Below, one piece after another: positions 44,928 through 55,451 of a stretch of 64,000 nucleotides of DNA. Made by a program: the position numbers and the translations under genes. Below the pieces are notes generated by a model, which was given only the letters and a program-made list of their open reading frames with translations, did no database searches and had not been told where the DNA came from. Source of the stretch: Puccinellia tenuiflora (Eukaryota; Streptophyta; Magnoliopsida; Poales; Poaceae); contig QRDG01001831.1 in the NCBI GenBank assembly GCA_012064385.1, forward strand, positions 248,001-312,000, given 5' to 3'. Position 1 is the stretch's first letter. Each line of letters begins with the position of its first letter.

Positions 44928-47435
44928 ATGGATGATTCTAGTGATGCTCTTGTGCAGCAAAAGAAGGGTGCTGATGAAGTGGTGAAGTGGGCTGAATATG
45001 AGGCATTGCGGGATTCTTTAACACAGAAGCTTGACACGGTTAATGGAGAGTTGACAACCAAACTTGAGGACTTTAGTGGACAGCTTACTGAGGAACTACA
45101 GCATGTTGATATTTCCATTGGTGGTCTGGTTACATCATCCGAAGCCCAACAAACTCAACTCAATACTTTGCAAATGGCGGTGACAACCGTGACACAACAA
45201 CTGGCTGATTTGACAACTTTGGTGAATCAAAGGCTCCCCAATCCCGGGGACGATGATAGTGTGCATAATGCTGGTCATGAGGCGCATGAAGATGCCAATT
45301 ATCAAATTGGCCCGGGGAGAGGCTTTGCACCAATTCATGGCCGTGGGGGTCATATGCATCAAGCAAGGCGTGTACCTCTTGCTAATGCTCCTGAAAATCA
45401 TCGAGAGGATGATGGTTTGGGCAGAATTAAATTTTCTATTCCACAATTCAGTTTTGATAGTAATGATGTTGAAGAGTATCTCCGGTGGGAACTTAAAATT
45501 GAGAAGTTGTGGCGCTTGCATAACTATACTGAGGATAAGAAAATTAAACTTGCCTCTTCTGAGTTTGAGGGTTATGCACTACAGTGGTGGGACAATATTG
45601 TGAGACAACGAGCACACGATGGTGTCCCAGAAATCATTACTTGGAGGACCATGAAGCAAGTCATGAGGGACAGATTTGTACCACCTAATTATGTTAGATC
45701 ACTGTATGACAAGTTGCAAAATTTGAGGCAAGGCACGATGACAGTGGATGAGTACTTTAAAGAGATGGAGTTGATCTTACAACGTGCACGTGTGAGAGAG
45801 GAGCCAGAACAAACTATGCAGCGTTTCCTCTCAGGTTTGCAATATAAAATCAGAGGTGTTGTGAGACATTACAATTATCATGATATGAATGAATTGTTGC
45901 ATCATGCCAGAGAGGCTGAATCACAATTGCTAGAGGAGTCTAAATTTGCAGCTCGAAATACATCTAGGAGTCGGTTTTCTGCCCCTTCTACATCAACACC
46001 ATCAGCCCAAAACTCCTCTATGCGTGGTACACCACCTAGCAAGGCTGATTCCAATGCTTCAAATACAAAGAAGTCACCGCAACCAGCAGCAAGTTCCAGC
46101 AATTCTAATGCATCTACAGCCCGAAATAGAGATATGAATTGCCATACTTGTGGAGGAAAAGGCCATTTCAAGAGAGATTGTCCAAACAAGAAAGTTATGC
46201 TTATTAATGAGGACAATGAATATGAAACAGGTGATGATGCTGATCCTAATGATGATGATGTGTGTGATGATGATGATGGTCCTATTGATGCATATGCTAC
46301 ACATTATCCTACTATTGTTTGCACACAAACTTTGAGTGTTACTCCCAGTCCTGAAAATCAAAGATGCAATTTATTTCAAACCAAAGCTGTTGTTGGTCCT
46401 CAAATGGCTTGCAAGGTTATTATTGATGGAGGGAGTTGCAGAAATTTGGCAAGTAGAGATTTATGTGCAAAACTGAAATTGAAGTATATTCCACATCCTC
46501 ATCCTTATTATATCCAATGGTTAAGTGACAAGGGAGAGATGAAGGTGAGCCATATGGTGAAAGTGGAATTTCAGATTGGACCATACAAAGATACCATTGA
46601 GTGTGATGTGGTGCCTATGACTGTTTGCCACATGTTGTTGGGAAGACCATGGCAATTTGACAGGAATGTTATACATCATGGAAGAGCAAATACATATCAG
46701 CTCAATTGGCATGGGAAGGACATAATGTTGAGGCCTATGACACCACAACAAATTGTAAATGAGTCTCGTCAAAAAACAGAAGTAAATCTTGAAAAAGAGA
46801 GTGAGAAAGTAGATAGACGAGAGAATAATATTTCTGTGAGTGAAACTAGCAACACCAAACCGAGTGGTAAAAATAATTGTGAGGGAGTGAGCCTATTATG
46901 CATGTTAGCTACCAAAGAGGACTTGAAAGAATTTAGTGAGGATCCTAGTTTGCTTCCTATCGTGCTTATGCACAAGGGAGAAATTTTGGTTTCTAATGAC
47001 ATGACCCCACTCTCTATTGGTGTTTCTACTGTGTTGCAGGAATTTGATGATGTGTTTCCGGATGACGTACCTCCTGGTTTGCCACCATTGCGAGGGATAG
47101 AGCATCAAATTGATTTGATACCTGGAGCAACATTGCCCAACCGAGCTCCCTACAGGACAAATCCCCAAGAGACAAAAGAGATTCAGAAACAAGTGCAAGA
47201 GCTTCTTGATAAAGGTTATATTCGCATTAGCTTGAGCCCTTGTGCTGTTCCTGTTATTTTAGTTCCTAAGAAAGATGGTACTTGGCGCATGTGCGTAGAT
47301 TGTAGAGCAATTAACAACATCACTATTCGTTATCGTCATCCCATTCCACGATTGGAAGACATGTTAGATGAATTAAGTGGTGCTGCTGTTTTCTCTAAAT
47401 TGATTTGCGTAGTGGTTATCATCAAATTAGGATGA
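44928..47435 (+). pseudogene. D gag, protease and start of reverse transcriptase
   Basis: ATG at 44928 (MDDSSDALVQQKKGADEVV). A coiled-coil N terminus is followed by the gag domain (KFSIPQFSFDSNDVEEYLRW, FEGYALQWWDNIV, RDRFVPPNYVRSLYDKLQNL), the zinc knuckle CHTCGGKGHFKRDC, an Asp-rich linker, the protease (KVIIDGGSCRNLASRDLC), LLGRPWQFDRN and the polymerase start up to SGAAVFSKL. The first 820 residues are uninterrupted, which is the best preserved gag-protease of the three nested elements. A single missing A in an A run at about 47400 breaks the frame. Confidence 0.93.
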
Positions 47436-48041
47436 AAGAGGGGGATGAGTGGAAAACAGCGTTCAAAACAAAATTTGGTTTATATGAGTGGTTAGTAATG
47501 CCTTTTGGTTTAACTAATGCACCTAGTACTTTCATGAGATTAATGAACCATGTTTGCGAAATTTTATTGGCAAATTTGTGGTTGTGTATTTTGATGACAT
47601 ACTAATTTACAGCCGCAATGATATTGAGCATGTTGATCATATTCGACAAGTTTTGCATGTGTTACGTGACAACAAACTCTATGGTAATCTTGCTAGTGCA
47701 CTTTTTGCAAAGATAAGGTCATATTTCTGGGATATGTTGTTTCTAAGCATGGAATTGAAGTAGATGAATCTAAAATTGAAGCTATTAAAAATTGGCCTAT
47801 TCCCATGAATGTTAGTCAAGTAAGAAGTTTTCTTGGGTTAGCTGGTTTTTATAGAAGATTTGTGAAAGATTTTAGTACTCTTGCTGCACCTTTGAATGAT
47901 CTTACTAAGAAAGGTGTTCTATTTGAATGGGGTGTGACACAAGATATTGCTTTTGATGAGATTAAAAAACGTTTGATTTCAGCCCCATTGTTGATACTTC
48001 CTGATTTCCATAAGCAATTCGAAATTGAGTGTGATGCTAGT
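47405..48041 (+). pseudogene. D reverse transcriptase and RNase H start, split by single-base deletions
   Basis: In three successive frames it encodes RSGYHQIRMKEGDEWKTAF and MPFGLTNAPSTFMRLM, then VVYFDDILIYS (catalytic), then the thumb region and FYRRFVKDFSTLAAPLND to FEIECDAS. The shifts near 47553 and 47700 are one-base losses in or beside short runs. At 48041, within the conserved CDAS motif of RNase H, the solo LTR F2 is inserted. Confidence 0.9.
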
Positions 48042-48583
48042 TGATATGGGCACGACGGAGGAGGTGCGGCCTAACTTCAGGACTCCCCCAAGATAGACTT
48101 GTCAATTGTAATTTTATTTATGTCGTCTTTGCTATTTTTAATAAGTGTTCGGTTTGGGCCTGTCCAACCGAACTAGTTAGGCCCATTAGTGGGGTGCCCC
48201 AATTAGGTCGGTACTGTAGCTACAGTGCGGAGCTACAGTACGCCCCACCCCATCCATATAAGGGGCTGGCCGAGTTAGGGTTTAGGCAGCTTTGAGTTTA
48301 GATTAAAACAGTCCATAGACTTTGAGCTCCATTGGTGAAGCTTCCCTCCGGGACGGCGATGCCGTTTATCAGATTGTAATAGAGATTGCTGTGAGGGTTC
48401 TTGAGTGCATCAAGGATTATCAGGCTCAGGTTTGAGGCGTGGTGTTTTATCTCCACGTTGCTTGCTGGATTCGTTCCTCACCTTCAGGTGACGATCATCA
48501 TCGTTATTGGAAGATTCCTATGGTGGATTCGCTGTGAAAGATCGGGACAATAATCATAGGATCATCCCCTTGATCCTTTATCA
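48042..48583 (+). mobile_element. Solo LTR (family F, copy 2) in D RNase H
   Basis: 542 bp from TGATATGGGCACGACGG to CCTTTATCA, clearly homologous to 22608-23146 (shared CATAGACTTTGAGCTCCATT and CTTGCTGGATTCGTTCCTC). Flanks GCTAG (48036-48040, plus T) and TGAAG are similar but not identical, so the target duplication is degenerate. The pol sequence resumes right after it with GTGGTATTGG. Confidence 0.85.
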
Positions 48584-48893
48584 TGAAGTGGTATTGGAAT
48601 AGGAGGTGTGTTAATGCAAGAGAAAAACCCGTGGCTTATTTTTCTGAAAAATTGAATGGAGCCCAATTGAATTATTCTGTTTATGATAAAGAATTGTATG
48701 CACTCGTTAGAGTTCTTGAGGTTTGGAAACATTATTTGTGGCCAAAAGAATTATCATACATTCTGATCATGAAGCTTTGAAATTTTGAAGAGCCAATCTA
48801 GTCTAATAAACGTCATGCTAAGTGGGTTGAATTATTGAATCTTTTCCCTACATAATTAAGTACAAGAAGGCAAAGATAATGTAGTTGCTGATG
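48584..48893 (+). pseudogene. D RNase H remainder next to the gap
   Basis: Encodes parts of RNase H (KPVAYFSEKLNGAQLNYS, YDKELYALVRVLEVWKHYLW), then ever more broken frames over the SDHEALK, HAKWVE and KYKK motifs. At least five single-base losses occur in 160 bp, mostly in short T or A runs, right up to the run of Ns. This density looks like uncorrected read error at a contig end rather than evolution. Confidence 0.8.
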
Positions 48894-49467
48894 NNNNNNN
48901 NNNNNNNNNNNNNNNNNNNNNNNNNNNNNNNNNNNNNNNNNNNNNNNNNNNNNNNNNNNNNNNNNNNNNNNNNNNNNNNNNNNNNNNNNNNNNNNNNNNN
49001 NNNNNNNNNNNNNNNNNNNNNNNNNNNNNNNNNNNNNNNNNNNNNNNNNNNNNNNNNNNNNNNNNNNNNNNNNNNNNNNNNNNNNNNNNNNNNNNNNNNN
49101 NNNNNNNNNNNNNNNNNNNNNNNNNNNNNNNNNNNNNNNNNNNNNNNNNNNNNNNNNNNNNNNNNNNNNNNNNNNNNNNNNNNNNNNNNNNNNNNNNNNN
49201 NNNNNNNNNNNNNNNNNNNNNNNNNNNNNNNNNNNNNNNNNNNNNNNNNNNNNNNNNNNNNNNNNNNNNNNNNNNNNNNNNNNNNNNNNNNNNNNNNNNN
49301 NNNNNNNNNNNNNNNNNNNNNNNNNNNNNNNNNNNNNNNNNNNNNNNNNNNNNNNNNNNNNNNNNNNNNNNNNNNNNNNNNNNNNNNNNNNNNNNNNNNN
49401 NNNNNNNNNNNNNNNNNNNNNNNNNNNNNNNNNNNNNNNNNNNNNNNNNNNNNNNNNNNNNNNNNNN
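48894..49467. other. Assembly gap (574 N)
   Basis: 574 undefined bases. The left side is D pol, the right side is unrelated LTR-like DNA. At least the rest of D, the 5' LTR of C2 and 780 bp of the C1 LTR are expected between, so the true missing length is probably several kilobases. Confidence 0.99.
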
Positions 49468-49621
49468 GCCGCCGTCTTCACCGCCATCTCCATCGTCATC
49501 TCCATGTATTTACAACGGTCCACTCTCCCAGAAACCTCTGTACCCCTCTATGTAAACATGGTGTTTGATGCTATAAAGTATTATCCTATGATATATGTCA
49601 TGTTTGTGTAGTTCCTTTTGT

Positions 49622-50541
49622 CCTACTGATGAGGACATCCCTAGCTCTTATACACTTTCTCCAATTGAAGATGTTGCTGTTCAACACAAACCAAATGAAT
49701 TGAGGATTGGACCAATGACAAGATCAAGAACCAAGTTATTAGAACAGCAGGTGAACTCACTCCTATTAGAATATGATGTTTGTGATTCTGAGAATTTTAT
49801 ACTACCTAAATCTATGCATTTTTGTATGATCAGGGTTATTGATAACACAAGCGTTCATGGAGGAGAGGAGCAGCAAGGCATGGAGGACATGGATGATCAC
49901 ATGAAGAACAACAAGGAATGCTGGGAGGATAAAAATCAGAACATGTACTACAAGTGCTCGAGGGAGGAGAGGGAGGTAGGAGCACATGGAGAGAGAGAGA
50001 GAAGCATGAAGGTGGCGTCCAACACAAGTTGCTGCGCCATACAAGGAGTCCTACATTGAGTAGGAGTGGGCCTGCGAGTCCAAATAGGCCGCATCCCTTT
50101 GTGGGTCGGTTTGTATCACTTTAGGTTGAACCCAATTCGAGTTGGGCTAGGTGAGAGGGCTCCCTGGCTGCTGGCCGTACCCCTCTCCCCCATATATACC
50201 TCTTCATTGCGAGTTAGATAGGGTAGACTATGATAAAACTAAAACCCTAGCTTTCTAGATTGAACTGCTAAGCATTCATCTTGAAGTATTGTTACTGCTT
50301 GCAAATTCTGCGTGTTATCTGCTGTTCCATTGGGAATAAGGAGGTACAGGACCACTTGTAGTCGGTGGCTACTTGTGCAAGCGTGTGGAGTTGAGAATAT
50401 CCTTGGGGTTGCAAGCTGTTGCATTGGCAATAGGGATCAGCCGGGAGAGTTCATTAGTATCACACGAGTTATCGATTCATCAATCCATCCTGTACAACAT
50501 CATCTCACTGAGAAGATTGGGCCAACCCTTTTATCACCTAC
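49622..50541 (+). mobile_element. Solo LTR of the D family
   Basis: 910-bp LTR at 49627-50536 (TGATGAGGACATCCCTAGC to CTTTTATCA) flanked by exact CCTAC copies at 49622-49626 and 50537-50541. No primer site follows. It repeats the open frame of the D LTR (DEDIPSSYTL, GPMTRSRTKLLEQQV), ending at 50059. It resembles the D LTR closely, but downstream of about 49890 the two diverge. Confidence 0.93.
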
Positions 50542-50842
50542 GGTTGAATTATTGTATATCTTTGGTTGATTCGAGTTGTATGTTGATATGGTACAGTCCT
50601 ACGGTGCGCATTATATACTTGGGCGTGCATGGATTACATCATAGGGTTTGTAGTATGTGAAGGAGGCCGGGGGATAGGGCTGTCGGAGTGACAGAAACCT
50701 GAGCCCCATCCTGATTTTTGACATTGTATGGGATAAGAAGGACCTTATGATCTTAATGCTATGGTTGGGTTTTTACCTTAATGAATGTTAGTAGTTGCGG
50801 ATGCTTGCTAATGTTCCAGTCATACTAACATGTAATCACAAG

Positions 50843-51006
50843 TACTCCCTCCGTATCAAAATATAAGATGTTTTAGCATTTGGCTTTCCATCCGTATCTA
50901 TACATGTTTTAGAGCAAGGTTTACATGAATCTTACACTAAAACATGTCTAGATACGGATGGAAAGCCAAATGCTAAAACATCTTATATTTTGATATGGAG
51001 GGAGTA
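50843..51006. mobile_element. Stowaway MITE
   Basis: 160 bp (50845-51004), CTCCCTCCGTATCAAAATAT at one end and its reverse complement at the other, with TA duplications at 50843-50844 and 51005-51006. Almost the whole element is a palindrome around the centre (CATTTGGCTTTCCATCCGTA on both arms). This is the Tc1/Mariner-derived Stowaway type, abundant in grasses. Confidence 0.97.
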
Positions 51007-51409
51007 GTTGAGAACGTGTATGCTTTGCCTCTCTCACATAGAAAACATCATCAAAGACATTGAACCGAGTAACTTTACTAATTAATTATGAACAATTCCG
51101 CCACTCCTTTCACCACTTTTCCACACTCATGGTACTGTTATTTATGGTCTTTCAGTGTACTTTATTTCTACAGCAACTAACTTAGACTTTCTTGTTATTT
51201 AACACCTTACAAAACCATCCCTTTATACCCGTTTTGTTCCTATAGTTTTATTTCCTAGATAGAGAAAACGTTCGGTGTGCGTAGATTTGTGTCAGTGGTT
51301 GATAGAACTTGAGAGAATACTTATCCTACCTCTGGCTCCTCATTGGGTTCGACACTCTTACTTATCGAAAAGGCTACAACTGATTCCCTACACTTGTGGG
51401 TTATTAGAC

Positions 51410-53861
51410 AGCCATGGAGAATTCTGCAGGACCCAGATACTTTGAGCTAAAAAATTCTAAAGGCAGTTTACTACCCAAGCTGCAATTTTTTGAAGACACG
51501 GTTGGAGCATTAGTCGCAAATATGGCGGTCGTTGTTGGAGGGTAGGGAGATTCTCCAACAAGGTTTGATTCGTAGACTCGGGACAGGGGAAAAGACTAAT
51601 GCATTGATGAGGACATCCCTGCTATAGATGCAACCGCCACTACTACACCACCTACATTACAAGGACCTATGACTAGAGCTCGTGCACGTCAACTTAATCA
51701 ACAGGTACTTTCGTTCTTACAAGCTAGTCCTAATATTCATGAGAATATGATGCTGCCTAAATCAAATGTGTTTGTCTCTCTTAGGAATGATGGACCAAGC
51801 ATGGATGAGAGGGACAAGCTATGGAGCATGTACGTTGGAGGAGATGGCAGCAGGAGTGCAACCAACGGAGATGATGACGCTACCAATGGAGACTACCGTG
51901 ATTTGAAGCCACCATAAAGATGCTTGAAGGCTTGGACGAATTTTAGAAGATATCAATTAATGAATTTCGTCCAAGGCTTTTCATAGGTGCTGCGCCACCT
52001 CGTTTTTGGGCCAGGCCCATGTATTTTCGAGATAGCTTTTAATAGGCAGTTTTAGAGTCCGTATATAAGGAGGAAAGCCTTCCTAGGGTAGGATTCGGCC
52101 GCCACCCCATGGCTGGACGAAATCCCACACCTCTCCTCCTTATATACCCCCGTTAGGTCGTCCTTTAGACTCGGATTTTGTTTAGTTAAAAGTTAGCCAA
52201 CTGCTGCAACTTCGTGTACTCGGTTTGTGTCCAACGACCAGATCAAGACCGCTTACAGAATCCCGCCTTTTCAATAAAGCTCATACTTCATCCGCAATTA
52301 CGTGATTGCATCTTTGGTTCTTACTTGTTCCTCGATCGCAGGTAGAACTAGACCGATTGGTCAGGCTGATCGTGCTGCTGCAGGATCGGTAACTCCCGGA
52401 GATTGGTTTAGCGATTGCATTGGCGCTGCATACTTGTACATGGAAGTCGGATCACCAAGATCGAACTCCACCAGAATCGACGAATCTCTATCTCATCGAA
52501 AGATCGGACTACCTTAGCCATATCATGCATGGAATGGCAATTGGCTATCCCATGATCTGATTGATGATGAGACCGATCGCATGCAAAAAGGAGGATCCGC
52601 CAACGTTGGTGGCAGAGTTCATTGATGCAACATCAACTAGCTAGAACCTAAGCCGGTTAGATGACTTTTTTCTGCCAATGGATGTAGACGTGATTTGTTC
52701 GATTCCATTAACACGAGGAGACCTGATGATCATTGGGCATGGCACCATGAGCGAACATGTGTATTTTATGTCCGTTGAGCATACCGCATGGTGTTTAGTT
52801 CGAAACGACGTCGAGAGGCTTGGCTCGATGGCACAGCTTCTGGATCAAACATAAAACATGATGAAAGTGATTGGGCATCGTTGTGGAAAATCCAAATACC
52901 ATCGAAGCTGAAGGTTTTCCTTTGGAGACTTGCTAAGCAATCTATCCCCACGGGAGATGTCAGGCACCATGGCAACATGGCCCCTGATAGTTCATGTTCT
53001 GTCTGTGGAGCTATTGACTCATGGCGCCACTCTCTCCTAGAGTGTGCAATGAGCCGTAGCGTTTGGGGCTTTGGTGCCGGAAATAATTACAGAACATATG
53101 GAGCTAACCACAGAAAATGATGCTAAACAATGGCTCTTCTCAATGATCAACTCCCTCGAGAAAGAAGAGCTAAGAAAATTCCTAGTGACTTTGTGGGCTA
53201 TTTGGTTCGCTCGGAGGAAGGCTATTCATGAAGGTATCTTCCAAAGTCCACTATCCACACATCTATTTGTGCAGTCTATCATTCGCGATCTTGAAGTTGC
53301 TTTGGCAAGCAAGAGTAAAGCTGCACCACAAACGCCACAGAGGGTGGAGAGGAAATGGATCGCACCACCTGCAGGTCTAGCAAAGCTCAATGTAAACGCT
53401 GCGATTAAGAAGAATGGCAACACTGGGGCGGTAGCTGTTGTTTGTCGTTCTTCCAATGGTGACTACTTGGGTTCATCGACAATGGTGAAACAAGGAATTA
53501 ATGATCCTACAGTACTCAAGGCAATGGCATGCCGTGAGGCAATGGCTCTTGCATTAGACCTACAACCCTCACATGTGAGGGTTGCATAGGACTGCCTCAA
53601 GGTTATTAACAGTCTGGAAGGAAGCTACATGGGAAAGTTTAGCTATGTGATTCATGAGATCAAATCCAGATCCAAAGATTTCGAGGCAAACTCTTTTGTG
53701 CATGAGAGAAGAACATCGAATATGGAGCGCACTGACTAGCTTGTGCTTCAACCTACCATGATCCTGGTCACCATATCTGGTTGGGTCAAACCCCAGATGA
53801 GCATTGCATCCCTATGCTTCTGATTGATTAATAATGTGGCGACCTTTACCCCTAAAAAAGT
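51410..53861 (+). pseudogene. L1-type LINE ORF2 C-terminal remnant (split by a solo LTR)
   Basis: From 51410 the frame gives PWRILQDPDTLS-like residues typical of the region downstream of the LINE reverse transcriptase. After the solo LTR it continues with NVGGRV, the zinc-binding domain (WKIQIPSKLKVFLWRLAKQS, CSVCGAIDSWRHSLLECAMS) and an RNase H-like domain (KLNVNAAIKKNGNTGAVAVV, ACREAMALALDL). The first acidic residue of the usual NVDAA motif is N here. A frameshift near 53080 and an in-frame TAG at 53587-53589 break it. The 3' end (AATAATGTGGCGACCTTTAC, then A run) ends at about 53861. The upstream endonuclease and polymerase are missing, as in a 5'-truncated insertion. Confidence 0.85.
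51600..52530 (+). mobile_element. Solo LTR of the C1 family in the LINE
   Basis: 921-bp LTR (51605-52525), TGATGAGGACATCCCTGC to CCTTAGCCATATCA, flanked by exact TGCAT copies (51600-51604, 52526-52530). It contains the open frame for DEDIPAI and GPMTRARARQLNQQVLSFL, stopping at about 51917, and TTCAATAAAGC as a possible polyadenylation signal. The same length as the C1 LTR confirms those borders. Confidence 0.95.
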
Positions 53862-53862
53862 G

Positions 53863-54172
53863 CAACTCTCAAACTAGCACGAATCACAATATATAATCTA
53901 AGTTTATAGAGGTGACTGAGAATTAACTAAATCTCAATCAGTTGCACATAGTTGCAAACAATATCCAACTCCCATATTAGCACGAATCACGACACAAAAT
54001 CCAACGGCTATGAAGATAACTGAGAATTAACTAAATCTCAATCAATTGCACACAATTGCAGACCATGTGCAACATACAAATTAGCACAAATCACAATATG
54101 AAATCCAAAGGTTAAATAGGTGACTGGGATTTAGTTAATTCTCATGCGACTGAGAATTAGCAAAACCGATCT
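53863..54172. repeat. Three tandem copies of a 103-bp AT-rich unit
   Basis: Units begin at about 53863, 53966 and 54070 and share TTAGCACGAATCAC and ACTGAGAATTAACTAAATCT. The third copy is more diverged. No coding content; origin unknown. Confidence 0.85.
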
Positions 54173-54250
54173 TTTTACTAGGAGTACTCTGTATTAGAGC
54201 AAGTACAATACTGGGCTTGAATGCGGTACATGGAATTTTGCCTATATAGA

Positions 54251-55021
54251 CACTAGTAGGAAAAGGGCTATAGCCGCCGGGCTCTCGTCGGCGAACAAAA
54301 AAAAACATTCGCCAGTGGTAAATATCGCTGGAGAATGTGAATTCCGCTTCACTAGTGGTACTTGCACTACCACTAGCGAACACGCACACCTATCCGCTAG
54401 TAGTAAGGGCGTGACCGGGGCGACCCCAGCGGGGCCACCTACCGCTGGCGAACAAGGAGCCTGTTCACCGGCGGTATTTTATTTACCGCTGGTGAACATG
54501 CTTTCCTGCTCGCCAGTGGTAGGTGGCCCCGCTGGGGTCGCCCAGGCCATCACTTACCACTGGCGAACATGCTGAAGCAGTTCGCCAGCGCTATTTTAAG
54601 TACCACTGGCAAACAAGCTGCCAGTTCGCCAGTGCTAACCTGGAGCTTCCACTTCAACTCGACCAGCCCCCATCCCCACTCCATTATTGCACCTCACTCT
54701 CCCCTTCACACTAGCTCAAACCTACCCCATTAAATGCCCACCCCCCATCATTTCCCACTAGTTTTAACCAATAAAAACTAGTTTACTTGATAGATCTAGC
54801 CTCGCCTTCCTCTCTAAATCATATCCACCAAAGGATTTCCCTCAACAACTATTCTAGATCTAGATCTAGCCCCAATCGCTCTCTCTCTCCAACACAAAGA
54901 CTCAAAGCTCCAAGCATTGGCCACTTTCTCGGTGAACTTGACTCGATCTCGTACGTGTGGTCATCTAATTATGATGGATTGACTATATATAAATTAAAGA
55001 TTTTTTGTGAAATTTGACCGG
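54251..55021 (+). mobile_element. CACTA transposon 5' end (truncated)
   Basis: Starts CACTAGTAGGAAAAGGGCT, a typical CACTA terminus, followed by subterminal repeats of TTCGCCAGTGGTA in both orientations up to about 54630. The sequence that follows (CT-rich with GATCTAGATCTAG and CCAATCGCTCTCTCTC) looks like a transcript leader. Transposase is absent because the LTR sequence G2 interrupts it at 55022. Confidence 0.82.
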
Positions 55022-55451
55022 TGAAAGGATCGTATGGGCACCTAGAGGGGGGGGGTGAATAGGTGCTACACCAATTTTTAATTCTTTTTCGATTTTAGGC
55101 TTAACACAAAGGTAAATTCTCTAGATATGCAACTATGGTGAATTTACCTATATGAAGAGTAAACTAAAAACAACTAGGCAATTAACGATACAAGTAAAGA
55201 CAACTAAGGGAAAGAGATAACCGAAAGTAGAAGCACGCGGAGACAAGGATGTATTCCCGAGTTCCTCCTTGTTAAGGGAGTACGTCTCGTTGGAGGGGTG
55301 TGAGCTCGCTATAAGAGGCCTACTCAAGATGGCACAAAGGCCTCACCCTATTCTCCGATGAACCGCACCCAAGGGTTTGGTTCACCTTCCACTATCGGAA
55401 TCCTTCAAGGAGGAATCCGGAGCCTTTACAATGTTTTTGGGGCACACACCC
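55022..55451 (+). repeat. LTR-type sequence G2, interrupted by E
   Basis: Starts TGAAAGGATCGTATGGGCAC then CTAGAGGGGGGGGGTGAATAGG and shares about 230 bp with G1 (28130-28360), including CGGAGACAAGGATGTATTCC and GCACCCAAGGGTTTGGTTC. It stops at CACACACCC where E begins. Confidence 0.6.

Larger units (their letters stand above)
42704..48893 (+). mobile_element. Gypsy element D (CRM-like), truncated at the assembly gap
   Basis: Plus-strand element with a 5' LTR at 42709-43607 (899 bp) and left target sequence CTTGG (42704-42708). Primer site TGGTATCAGATTC lies at 43611-43623, gag starts at 44928, and pol continues to the N gap at 48894. Integrase and the 3' LTR are absent. The LTR copy at 49627-50536 is not its partner, because it has its own flanking duplication CCTAC. 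D is split at 48041 by solo LTR F2. Many single-base deletions occur toward the gap. Confidence 0.85.
49468..51402 (+). repeat. Old LTR-like remnant carrying a solo LTR and a MITE
   Basis: The sequence outside the two insertions (49468-49621, 50542-50842, 51007-51402) contains words I associate with LTRs of a large grass retrotransposon, such as GCGGATGCTTGCTAATGTTCC and CTCCTCATTGGGTTCGACAC, and ends ACTTGTGGGTTATTA where the LINE begins. No coding content is seen. The family is not named with certainty. Confidence 0.4.

Noticed and set aside
48813..49568. Long open frames of unknown residues
   Set aside because: They span the run of Ns and have no sequence content.
49627..50536. 3' LTR of element D
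   Set aside because: It has exact CCTAC copies on both sides, unlike the CTTGG before the D left LTR, so it is an independent solo LTR.
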